Source: Desulfovibrio sp. OttesenSCG-928-G15 (GTDB lineage Bacteria > Desulfobacterota > Desulfovibrionia > Desulfovibrionales > Desulfovibrionaceae). Taken from it: a DNA stretch of 39,429 bases. The stretch spans positions 1 to 39,429 of the forward strand of contig JAJDIC010000012.1 of assembly GCA_030266525.1 (NCBI GenBank), read 5' to 3'. The translations under genes and the position numbers were made by a program. The notes beneath the pieces are model-generated. The model saw only the letters and a program-made list of their open reading frames with translations. It was not told the origin of the DNA and made no database searches. Below are positions 1-7,376 of this stretch, piece after piece (positions within the stretch are counted from its first letter, which is position 1; the number at the start of each line of letters is the position of its first letter).

Positions 1-965
1 GCAATGTTGTCCATATTGTCCAGAAAATCGGGCAGGCTGTCGTCCGGCATGGGTGGGGCGCCTGCCGCGTTGCGCCTTTGGGGCGGTGCGGTGCCGGTTT
101 GCGGTTCGCCCGTTTGCAGCGCAACCGGGTCTTTGCCGATGGGCATGCCGTTTATCTGAACCAGGGGCAGGGCCCTGAAACCCTGTTTGAACAAGGCTGC
201 TTTGTTCAGCATAAGGCGAACGCGCAAGCCCAGCCGGTCAAGCAGGGAAAGATCGGGCATGGGCTCCTGCTCGTTTCTGCTGCGGGCAAGCGCGGCGTGG
301 GGGGGCAGGCCCTGACTCAGGAGTGCGCGAAATTTCACTATGGAGGCAAAATCTTCGTCATTTTCCTGTACCGGAATGAGGGCCGCCTTGTCGCCCAGGG
401 TTTGCACCGCGCTACGGCAGGCAGGACAGGAGGGGGAGAAAAAGATCCGGATTTCCGTACTGATTGGCTTGCCTATGGCATAGGGTGGAATTTGCTCTCC
501 AAGGGCAAGTGCGGCATTGCCCGCGAACAGGCCCAGCCAGAGCGGCAGTAAAAAGGATGGAGCCAGCTTGACGGCTGTGGTGAACCAGCTGTTGGTGTTG
601 GAGGCCCTTTGCAGCGCTACATAGCCAAGACCGATGAAGACTGCGACAATAAGGCAGTCAAGGCAGGGGGCGGTAAAATACATGATCAGCAGCAGTACCG
701 CGTCGCCGAGCAGGGCCAGCAGCGAGAGCAGGCGGGCCAGGCCCAACGCCCCTTTGAGGCAGAGTATGGACAGGGTGAAGAAATAGGCCCCGCCTATCCA
801 CCAGAGGGAAATGCCGGCGATGCGCGAATCTTTGAACAGGGCGCATCCTGATGTGGCGCACTCGGAGGGTGCGGCCGTCGGAAAAGAGATATACCCGCAC
901 CACGCAAGGCCAAGCAGGGAAAAAAACAGGGGAATCCAGGCGATATATGCAGACTTCGGGCGCAT
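1..965 (-). CDS. VKOR-like (DsbB-type) membrane thiol oxidoreductase fused to a thioredoxin-like domain, 3' end cut by window edge
   Basis: The minus strand is open from position 1079 to the left edge with no stop; about 321 codons are visible from the ATG at 965. Near residues 8-28 there is a membrane segment, then C36 and C41 followed by GISLWWIGGAYF, which resembles the loop cysteines and following helix of bacterial vitamin K epoxide reductase homologues. Further hydrophobic segments lead to a C-x2-C pair (CLDC, 101-104). After another membrane segment comes an exported domain with FFSPSCPAC (C180/C183), a thioredoxin-type active site. VKOR-Trx fusions are known to re-oxidise DsbA-like proteins in the periplasm; this role is inferred here. 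Start choice: ATG 965 has AGGAG 12 bases upstream. ATG 1079 would add a 38-residue Pro-rich tail without a clear ribosome site. The C-terminus is not visible. Confidence 0.75.
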   Translation of the reverse strand, partial: MRPKSAYIAWIPLFFSLLGLAWCGYISFPTAAPSECATSGCALFKDSRIAGISLWWIGGAYFFTLSILCLKGALGLARLLSLLALLGDAVLLLIMYFTAPCLDCLIVAVFIGLGYVALQRASNTNSWFTTAVKLAPSFLLPLWLGLFAGNAALALGEQIPPYAIGKPISTEIRIFFSPSCPACRSAVQTLGDKAALIPVQENDEDFASIVKFRALLSQGLPPHAALARSRNEQEPMPDLSLLDRLGLRVRLMLNKAALFKQGFRALPLVQINGMPIGKDPVALQTGEPQTGTAPPQRRNAAGAPPMPDDSLPDFLDNMDNI

Positions 966-1198
966 GGGCGGTGGGGGCTCCTGGCTTGTACGTTGAATGT
1001 GCGGGGTATTTGCAAGCTCGTTTTCTTTTAGGTCAGAAGGGTGACAAGGTAAAGAGGGTGTCGGGGATATTGAGCGCATTCCCGGTTCCGCTTTTTGCGG
1101 CAGGCGTGCGGCAAGCGTAGTGGCAGAAAGCGTTTTCTTTTTATGGTAAAGACGTGTATATTTATGGAACGTAGCAATGGTAACCTTTGTGAGTTTAT

Positions 1199-2095
1199 AT
1201 GCAGCGTTCCACAGCCGTAGATCAGGATGCCTACAGCATTCGCAGAAGCGCCCGGGCCGGGCGGATCAGCTTGCGCGTCGTGCCGGGAAAAGGGCTTGAA
1301 ATTGTGTTGCCGCTGTGGGCTGATGAAAGCGTTATCCCCATGCTGCTTGAAAAACACAAAAAATGGATAGCGCGCACCCTGAGCCGCCACGCCCAGTCCG
1401 AATCCGGAAAGGAAACGAGCCTGCCGGAAACGGTACTGCTGGACGGCGGGCAGGAAGAGGTGCGTATAGTGTGGCAGGAAGCCGGCTGTGCTTTGGCGTC
1501 TGGAACAGACGCTGCCCGCGGCCCGGAGCCGGGTACGCTTGCAGGCCGGGCTTCGGATGTGCAAGCCGCTGTCTGTCGCTTCCCGGAAGCCGACGCTGCT
1601 TCGTCCCTGGCTTCTGTGGAGGACATCGCAAGGCCGCTGTCTCTGGCTCATGCCATGCACGGCGCTACCCTGACCCGGCGGACCGTCGCCCTTGCAGGGG
1701 GGCGGGCGGGCGCTTTGCCTGACCAGGCGGTCCGGCTTGAGCGGCTGCGCGCGTGGATACGCGCGGAAGCGTCGAAGCGGCTGGCCCCCCTGGTGGCGAT
1801 TGAGGCAGAGCGTTTGGGCCTGCAATACGCCACAGTGCGGGTAAAATTTCAGAAAAGCCGCTGGGGAAGCTGTTCTGTCAGGGGCAACATCAACCTGAAC
1901 GCCTGCCTGATTTTTTTACCGGAACATCTGGTCCGCTACATAATCATTCATGAGCTTTGCCATATCAGGGCGCTGAATCATTCTCCTGCCTTTTGGAAGC
2001 AGGTATTCGCCGCCGACCCCTGCGCCCTTGCCAAAGACAGGGCCATGCGTACCGCCTGGCGCTATGTGCCGGGCTGGGTCTTTGCCGGAAAATGA
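1199..2095 (+). CDS. YgjP-like (DUF45/M48-type) zinc metallopeptidase
   Basis: A 298-residue protein. The C-terminal third carries the YgjP/DUF45 signature: RWGSCS, then NLNACLIFLP, then H251-E-L-C-H255 (HExxH) and a third likely ligand H261 in LNHSPAFW. The family is a soluble, minigluzincin-like predicted zinc protease whose physiological substrates are not well established. The first two thirds contain the family's N-terminal part (SLRVVPGKGLEIVLP, then the helix around KHKKWIARTL) plus a low-complexity Ala/Gly-rich insertion at about residues 95-165 that makes it longer than the usual ~230-240 residues. It is divergent from the VKOR-like gene. The ribosome site before ATG 1199 is weak (GTGAG). 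A strong hairpin lies 56 bases after the stop. Confidence 0.85.
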   Translation: MQRSTAVDQDAYSIRRSARAGRISLRVVPGKGLEIVLPLWADESVIPMLLEKHKKWIARTLSRHAQSESGKETSLPETVLLDGGQEEVRIVWQEAGCALASGTDAARGPEPGTLAGRASDVQAAVCRFPEADAASSLASVEDIARPLSLAHAMHGATLTRRTVALAGGRAGALPDQAVRLERLRAWIRAEASKRLAPLVAIEAERLGLQYATVRVKFQKSRWGSCSVRGNINLNACLIFLPEHLVRYIIIHELCHIRALNHSPAFWKQVFAADPCALAKDRAMRTAWRYVPGWVFAGK

Positions 2096-2150
2096 TTCTT
2101 TGCCCGCGAGGCAGAACAACCCCAAGTATATAGAGCGCTAAACGCAAGAA

Positions 2151-2182
2151 GGGGTGGGAGATGCTCCGAGCATTCCCACCCC
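2151..2182. terminator. strong GC-rich hairpin after the YgjP-like gene
   Basis: GGGGTGGGA at 2151-2159 pairs with TCCCACCCC at 2174-2182, with an inner ATGCTC/GAGCAT stem; only one base is unpaired across a ~15 bp stem. The 3' flank is A-rich rather than T-rich, so it is not a textbook intrinsic terminator on the plus strand, but its place right after a stop codon suggests 3'-end formation or RNA protection. Confidence 0.5.
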
Positions 2183-2656
2183 AAAAAAACTTGCATATCA
2201 GGAGGTACTTTTCCAGTAGCAAAGTGTGTGCCAAAGATTGCGAGGTGGTGTGTTTTATTTTTTATCCTGTTATTTTAGTGCATTATGTAAAAACCTGCGA
2301 ACAGGCTCTGCTTTGCGGCGCTTTTTTCTGTGCAAGTTTTTTAACTTTACGTAACCGGGTGAAATAGTACGCCTTTCCTTTTCTGATGAATATCTCAGAA
2401 AGGGGTTGTTAAGGTAATTAGCTGAAATATTGAGATTAATTGCGAAGGAAGAAAGACGCGGCATACAATCGGGGCTTAGCAGGCAAAGTATAATTTTTTT
2501 TACAAGACCTCGATTTTCACAGTGCTTGAGCGCTGAGCGCTATCCCTGCCAGAGGTATTATTGCAAGAGCCGGGTAAACACGCTACTGTAGCCCTCCGTG
2601 CAGTTTCGGGCGTCCGGCCCGGCTTGCGCCACCCCAGTCCCCAACTTGGAGTAAGC
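2183..2656 (+). promoter_or_regulatory. AT-rich gene-free stretch and pyrR leader, with a TATAAT box
   Basis: No convincing gene lies in these 474 bases; the short open frames have no family resemblance or usable ribosome site. Composition is clearly more AT-rich than the neighbours up to about 2500. A perfect TATAAT occurs at 2489-2494 but no good -35 box is spaced correctly. If it is the -10 box, the pyrR leader would be about 155 bases. The leader includes a short direct repeat (GAGCGCT, near 2528-2540). I could not identify a PyrR-type anti-antiterminator by eye. Confidence 0.35.
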
Positions 2657-3199
2657 ATGACCCCCGTACAATCCATCATGACAGCGGAAGAAATGGAGCG
2701 TTGCATCAGCAAGCTTGCCGCAGATGTTCTGGCATCGCACAGTGAGTGCGATTCTCTGGCCCTTGTGGGCATTCAGCGGCGCGGTGTGGTTCTGGCCGAA
2801 GCCCTGGCTGCCAAAATGACACAAAGCCTGGGGCGGCCTGTGCCCACCGGTTCGCTTGATATTACCCTGTACCGGGACGACTGGACCTCCAAAACTCCAA
2901 AACCGGCTATCGGGGAAACCCGTATCCGTTTTGACGTTGCAGGCAAAAACCTGGTTCTGGTCGATGACGTGCTGTTCACCGGGCGCACAATCAGGGCCGC
3001 GCTTGAGGCCCTTGCTGATTTCGGCAGGCCGAGCAAGGTGGAACTGCTTGTGCTGGTTGACCGGGGCCACCGCGAACTGCCCATTCACCCCGACTATACG
3101 GGCGTGACCATTGAGACAAAACGGGGTGACCGGGTTGATGTGCTTGTGCAGTCCATTGACAGCGACCAGGGCGTTCGCCTGGTACCCGCGAACTCCTGA
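2657..3199 (+). CDS. pyrR: PyrR, pyrimidine operon regulator / uracil phosphoribosyltransferase
   Basis: 180 residues, the normal length. The PRPP-binding loop VDDVLFTGR is at 92-100, and the substrate region LYRDDWTSK (71-79) and VDRGHRELPI are typical of PyrR. In the family the protein senses UMP/UTP, often binds pyr mRNA, and has weak uracil phosphoribosyltransferase activity. The start at 2657 is chosen because GGAG sits seven bases upstream and because the alignment with PyrR begins at this Met; an in-frame start at 2561 would add an unconserved tail. It is followed 49 bases later by ndk, so the two probably form a nucleotide-metabolism unit. No pyr biosynthetic gene is nearby, so an RNA-binding regulatory role here is only inferred. 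Confidence 0.93.
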   Translation: MTPVQSIMTAEEMERCISKLAADVLASHSECDSLALVGIQRRGVVLAEALAAKMTQSLGRPVPTGSLDITLYRDDWTSKTPKPAIGETRIRFDVAGKNLVLVDDVLFTGRTIRAALEALADFGRPSKVELLVLVDRGHRELPIHPDYTGVTIETKRGDRVDVLVQSIDSDQGVRLVPANS

Positions 3200-3248
3200 T
3201 ACAAAGTTTTGTCCCGCCCGATAACCCCGCCAGCCAAGGAGAATGTTG

Positions 3249-3677
3249 ATGCAACGCACACTTTGTTTAATCAAGCCCGATGCCGTTACCCGCAACCTGT
3301 CCGGGGCCATTCTCGACATGATTCAAAAAAGCGGCCTTAGTGTGGCTGCCCTGAAAATGCTCCGCCTGACCAAAAAAGAAGCGGAAGGCTTTTACGCCGT
3401 GCACAAGGAGCGCCCCTTTTTCGGTGATTTGACAGACTATATGTGCTCCGGCCCTATCGTTGCCGCTGTTCTGGAAGGCGACGACGCCATTGCCCGTTAC
3501 CGCAAACTTATGGGCGCGACCAACCCGGCCAACGCGGAAGAAGGGACAATTCGCAAGCTTTATGCCGAGAGTGTGGAAGCCAACTCCGTACACGGTTCGG
3601 ACGCTTTGGAAACCGCTGCGGTCGAGATTGCGTATTTTTTCAGCACGCTTGAGCTTGTGCACAGTAAAGACGTATAG
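3249..3677 (+). CDS. ndk: nucleoside-diphosphate kinase
   Basis: 142 residues, standard length. It transfers the terminal phosphate of ATP to NDPs through a phospho-histidine. The N-terminus [11 protein letters not shown] and the active-site segment NSVHGSDA (catalytic His) are clear, as is FFGDLTDYM. Two in-frame ATGs exist: 3243 lies only one base after AAGGAG, whereas 3249 is at the correct seven-base spacing and gives the conserved N-terminus, so 3249 is preferred. It is downstream of pyrR on the same strand. A large nested palindrome begins 60 bases after the stop. Confidence 0.96.
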   Translation: MQRTLCLIKPDAVTRNLSGAILDMIQKSGLSVAALKMLRLTKKEAEGFYAVHKERPFFGDLTDYMCSGPIVAAVLEGDDAIARYRKLMGATNPANAEEGTIRKLYAESVEANSVHGSDALETAAVEIAYFFSTLELVHSKDV

Positions 3678-3737
3678 CGAAAGAAGTATAGCGCGCGGAC
3701 TCACCGCATCTGCTTTTTCCCGTAAAGCGCAACATCA

Positions 3738-3862
3738 GGAAAACGCTGGTTTTTTTCGCCTGGCAAGGCGCGAGTTATTTGTGCCGAGGGGCAGGACGAA
3801 ACAGTCCTGCCCCTCGGCACAAATAGCAGCAACGCAGTCCGGGCGGAAAAATCAGCGTTTTC
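3738..3862 (-). repeat. nested palindromic element, copy A (bidirectional terminator-like)
   Basis: The inner stem is a perfect 22 bp inverted repeat (3776-3797 and 3804-3825) around a six-base GAAACA loop. It is enclosed by outer arms, GAAAACGCTGG plus a T run at 3739-3757 against its near-complement at 3840-3862. Between inner and outer arms lie GGCAAGGCGCG (left) and GCAGCAACGCAGTCC (right). The same outer arms and linkers recur at 36276-36406 in the opposite orientation with a different inner stem. The right arm overlaps the last codons and stop of holB. T runs on both sides suit termination of ndk and holB, which converge here. Confidence 0.8.
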
Positions 3863-5016
3863 GCGGTATGAGCAGGAACAAGCGGCTCGCCAGCCACTCC
3901 AGCACCAGCGTGGGGTTTACGCTGTAAATCAGACTGTCCTGGCATTCTGCCAGGGCTTCATCCAGCATGCGCAGCCTGGCTTCGGGCAGGCGGGCGAAAA
4001 TACTCTCCAGGCCTTCGCCAGAAGCTTGGGCGTAGCGGTCGGCTTTTTGCAGTAAGCAGGCGCACAGCGCACGACGGCACAGGGCGATGATGGCATACAC
4101 CAGGGGCGCATCCACTGCGCCGCGAGTGCCGCTTTTTTCAAAAAAATCCCGACCGGTCAAAAGGAAGGAGCAGAGCGCCGCTTCCCAGGGGGCAAGGCGC
4201 TCTCGTTCTTTTGCGTCTTCCCGCAAGGGCCAGGGAAGGGTGAGCGCGAAACTGCGCGACACCAGGGTGGGTAAAAGCCGTTCTCGCTGGGGGGCCAGCA
4301 GTAAAAAAGACGTTGCCGGGGCGGGCTCTTCAAAAGATTTGAGCAGCGAGTTGGCGGCAGCTTCGCCCAGGGCCTGGGCCTCACAGAAAATGACCACTCG
4401 TGTTCCGGCTTCTCTTGGCGGTTCGCCGAGAATGCCTTTCAGAACGCGCACTTCATCAATTTTTATGCTCCCCTGCCTGCCGTCCAGAAAAAAGAGATCC
4501 CGGTGCATGCGGGTGGCCATACGCACACAGGCCGGGCAGGTAAAGCAGGGGACGGGGCTTTGCGCGTCAGGCAAAGAGTCTTGCCCAAAGCCCGAGCCGA
4601 AGTCCGGCGCGGAGCCTGTGGCGTGAGCAGGGGGGGGGGGCCGTCATGGGCATAAGCCCGGGCAGTCCGGCTTGCATGGAGGCCGGGGGGGTGCCAAAAG
4701 CCTGCGCAGACGCGCCTTCGCAGTTAAGAAGCAGTGCCCAGTAAAGCGCCGCGTGTAGCCGCTGGTCCGGGTTGCCGCCTTCCAGCAGCAGCACCTGGGG
4801 CGGGTTTTGGCTCAGTTTGTGTAAAAAGGTGCGGATGCGCCTTGGCTGTTCGCTTGTATCAAAAGCGCGCAGCGGGGCAAGGGCGTCTTCAATGTCCGCG
4901 CCATCGGGAAGGGCGTCTTCATCACTCTTTTTTTTGCGCTCGGAAGGGGCTTTCCCATCCACTGCCGTTGCGGCGGAGGGGCTTTTGCGGGAAGGGGAAG
5001 AAGGAGATTTTGCCAT
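3852..5016 (-). pseudogene. holB: DNA polymerase III delta' subunit, reading frame broken at an 11-base G tract
   Basis: Two minus-strand frames make one delta' protein. The 5' part (from ATG 5016) has a Ser/Lys-rich start, then RRIRTFLHKLSQ and LLLEGGNPDQRLHAALYWA and the first zinc-site Cys (LLNCEG). The 3' part (to 3852) has C-x2-C-x2-C (CFTCPAC), KIDEVRVLKGIL, ANSLLKSFEEP and LLPTLVSRS, all typical of the clamp-loader AAA+ fold. They are joined at the homopolymer at 4630-4640: with 10 instead of 11 bases the frame runs through. As given, the first frame continues ~17 codons out of frame and stops near 4567. Delta' is part of the clamp loader and normally essential, so a sequencing error, a slippage-corrected gene or a recent mutation are all possible. 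TTG 5025 is an alternative start; no good ribosome site is seen. The stop lies within repeat copy A. Confidence 0.8.
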
Positions 5017-5142
5017 GGCGTGCAAGGGCGGGTTGCATTTTACGCTCGCTCCCGCAAGGTGGGCCGTAAAGTAAACGGCCCCGCGCGAGGAACGGGTTAC
5101 GTTTGTAAGGGGTGCTTGCGCCGGGTCGAAGGGGTTGGCCCC

Positions 5143-5292
5143 TAGATAGTGTAGTCACGAGATGCCTTTTGCCCCCTGCCCGCGTTGCGACAGAACTCCC
5201 TTGAGGTCATGGACAAAACCGTCCACTCCCTCTTGATGAACCTGTCACGCCTTGGCAGAGGACAAGAGCCAAATTCGTGTCGACACTATCTA
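5143..5292 (+). mobile_element. MITE-like element, full copy 1 (150 bp)
   Basis: The ends form an inverted repeat: left TAGATAGTGTAGTCACGAG, right (reverse complement) TAGATAGTGTCGACACGAA. Internal sequence is shared with copies at 10260, 28881, 29722 and 31991; blocks such as CCCGCGTTGCGACAGAA and CGCCTTGGCAGAG are well kept. The two halves are imperfectly complementary over ~50 bp, so a transcript would fold into a long hairpin. There is no open frame of note, so it is non-autonomous. Its right terminal CTA (TAG on the minus strand) is the purA stop codon. Confidence 0.85.
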
Positions 5293-6573
5293 GACTTGGC
5301 GGATAATGGTCTGGTTTCTGTCCGGGCCTACAGACACAATACTTACCGGCACGCCGGTGAGTTCTTCAAGCCGGACAATGTATTCTCGGGTCGCTTCCGG
5401 TAAGTCTGACCAGTCTGTAATATTTTCAATGTTTTCCGACCATCCGTTCAGCGTTTCGTATACCGGCGTAACCTGCTCGAGGCCGAGTTCCGCTTGCGGG
5501 GGGTAGGTGGTTTTTTCGCCCTTGTAGGTATATGCGGTGCAGATTTGCAGCTTGTCGAGGCCGGAGAGCACGTCCAGCTTGGTCAGGGCTATTTCCGTGA
5601 TGCCGCAAAGGCGGATGGACTCGCGCAGAAGCACAATGTCCTGCCAGCCGCAGCGGCGGCGGCGGCCTGTGACCGCGCCGAATTCCGCGCCTTTTTCCTG
5701 CATGAAGTCGCCGGTCTGGTCAAAAAGTTCTGTGGGGAACGGGCCGGAACCTACGCGCGTGGTGTAGGCCTTGACAATGCCGACAATGCGGTCAAAGGAA
5801 GCCGGACTAACGCCCGCTCCGGCAGAGGCGTTGCCGGCCACGGTGTTGGAAGAGGTAACGCAAGGGTATGTGCCGTGGTCGATATCCAGGTGGATGCCCT
5901 GTGCCCCTTCAAACATGATAGAGCCGCCCTGTGCGGAAATTTCCTGCAAGCGGCTGGAAACATCGGTCAGATGGGGCACAAGACGGGCTGCCGCAGGCTC
6001 CACTTCGCGCATGATTTCGTCCACAGTCACCGCTTCCTGACCGTACAGGGAGGTGAACAGGGCGTTTTTTTCCTTGAGGGCGCACTCTACCTTGGCCCGC
6101 AGGGTGGGAAGGTCTTCCAGATCGCAGGCGCGAATGCCTATGCGGGCGGCCTTGTCCTCATAAGCAGGACCTATGCCCCTGCCGGTAGTGCCGATTTTGG
6201 CGTCGCCCTTGCTCGCTTCGCGGGCCTGATCCAGAAGCTTGTGATAAGGCATAATCAGGTGCGCCTTGCGCGAAAGTTTCAGCCTTTCCGGCGTGACGGC
6301 AATGCCCTGGGAGGCGACCTTGTCCATTTCTTCCACCAGCGCCGCCGGGTCAACCACGACGCCGTTGCCGATGAAACAGACTTTGCCTTCATGCAAAATG
6401 CCGGAAGGAATCAGCTTGAGAATATATTTTTTGTCGCCGACGATTACCGTATGCCCGGCATTGTTGCCGCCCTGAAAGCGCACAATGGCGGTGATGTCGG
6501 AAGAGAGCATGTCGACGATTTTGCCTTTGCCCTCATCGCCCCACTGGGCGCCTACAATGACCACATTGGACAT
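5290..6573 (-). CDS. purA: adenylosuccinate synthetase
   Basis: 427 residues, the usual length. It makes adenylosuccinate from IMP, aspartate and GTP, the first committed step to AMP. The GTP-binding loop [12 protein letters not shown] is at 10-21, and [34 protein letters not shown] and the base-recognition [10 protein letters not shown] region follow. AAGGAG lies six bases before the ATG at 6573. It lies 78 bases downstream of a conserved unknown gene, with which it is probably cotranscribed. The TAG stop is formed by the last bases of MITE copy 1; the protein ends at RQV, close to where the family normally ends, so little or nothing was lost. Confidence 0.97.
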   Translation of the reverse strand: MSNVVIVGAQWGDEGKGKIVDMLSSDITAIVRFQGGNNAGHTVIVGDKKYILKLIPSGILHEGKVCFIGNGVVVDPAALVEEMDKVASQGIAVTPERLKLSRKAHLIMPYHKLLDQAREASKGDAKIGTTGRGIGPAYEDKAARIGIRACDLEDLPTLRAKVECALKEKNALFTSLYGQEAVTVDEIMREVEPAAARLVPHLTDVSSRLQEISAQGGSIMFEGAQGIHLDIDHGTYPCVTSSNTVAGNASAGAGVSPASFDRIVGIVKAYTTRVGSGPFPTELFDQTGDFMQEKGAEFGAVTGRRRRCGWQDIVLLRESIRLCGITEIALTKLDVLSGLDKLQICTAYTYKGEKTTYPPQAELGLEQVTPVYETLNGWSENIENITDWSDLPEATREYIVRLEELTGVPVSIVSVGPDRNQTIIRQV

Positions 6574-6651
6574 GCCTGTCTCCTTGAAAAAGCCCTTGAT
6601 TGGTACAAGGGAGTATTGTGCTGGGCAGCGCGGGCTGCTGAAAAAATTGCT

Positions 6652-7089
6652 TTATTTGGGTGCATCGTTTTTGTTGCCGGAGTCCGGGCTCTTGCTCCGG
6701 GGGGTGCCGTGCTCCGGGTTGTTCTCTGGAGCGTGTTCCGGGCTAGCCTGTTTGTCGGGGAAAGACAGTATTTTGGCTTTCTTCTTTTCTTCGCTTTCTG
6801 CCGCAGCTTTGGCTTTGGTTTTGTTGCGTTCAAAAAATTCCGGCAAGGGGGGGATTTTCGCCAGTTCCGCAGCGGTGGGCGGCGTGGCGGTAAGTGCCAG
6901 ATGATAGTTGAAAAGCTGGTTTTTCCAGTGAATGGCCTGAATCAGACTCAAGGCGAGGGCCGCTTCTTCCCAGCGTTTTGTAGGCTCAAAGTCCTGCACC
7001 TGGGTGGCGTAAAACCGCCACAGGTCCATCAGAGAAGCCTCATCATACTCGTTGAGTTGTTTCGCCATTTTTTCAAGAACACGCTGCAT
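6652..7089 (-). CDS. unknown protein upstream of purA
   Basis: 145 residues, not recognised. The first ~90 residues look like a folded helical domain (DLWRFYATQVQDFEPTKRW, EAALALSLIQAIHWKN, LFNYHLAL). The C-terminal ~55 residues are charged and probably disordered, rich in Lys, Glu, Pro, Ser and Asn. There is no signal peptide, membrane segment or Cys. AGAGG eight bases before the ATG at 7089 supports the start. It is followed 78 bases later by purA and preceded by a plausible promoter at 7238-7266, so it may be the first gene of a two-gene unit with purA. Coding nature rests on the ribosome site, amino-acid pattern and position. Confidence 0.7.
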   Translation of the reverse strand: MQRVLEKMAKQLNEYDEASLMDLWRFYATQVQDFEPTKRWEEAALALSLIQAIHWKNQLFNYHLALTATPPTAAELAKIPPLPEFFERNKTKAKAAAESEEKKKAKILSFPDKQASPEHAPENNPEHGTPRSKSPDSGNKNDAPK

Positions 7090-7237
7090 GTGTGCCGCCT
7101 CTTGATAGTCCTGCCGCTGAAACCGCCTTGCGGGCGGATAAATCGCAAATCAGCCATGGGAATACACGGAGCCGCCCGGCAAAAAAAACCCCGTTTCCGG
7201 GTAGTGGTAGGCGCAGCCCGCGCGTCCGTTATTTTTA

Positions 7238-7266
7238 TGCATACTCTAAAGAAGCGTGGGATTCAA
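7238..7266 (-). promoter_or_regulatory. candidate sigma-70 promoter for the unknown gene and purA
   Basis: On the minus strand TTGAAT (7266-7261) and TATGCA (7243-7238) are separated by exactly 17 bases. This would give a leader of about 140 bases before the ATG at 7089. The gap 7090-7376 contains no gene that I can support. Confidence 0.4.
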
Positions 7267-7376
7267 TGAAAAAAGCGTCGATGCAAGGGGCTCGGGCAGG
7301 GAAAAGTCGGGGTGCTCTTTTCTTTCGGGGGAAGGCCGGGAAAAGCGAAGCGCATACGGCAGATGGTCCTTGCCCG

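Noticed and set aside
78..851. Plus-strand frames in the first kilobase
   Set aside because: Antisense to the VKOR-thioredoxin-like gene, which runs off the left edge.
2161..2367. 68-codon frame in the AT-rich gap before pyrR
   Set aside because: It starts inside a hairpin, has no ribosome site and shows no family resemblance.
5494..7269. 591-codon open frame on the plus strand across purA
   Set aside because: It is the antisense shadow of purA and the gene before it; no ribosome site and no recognisable domain.
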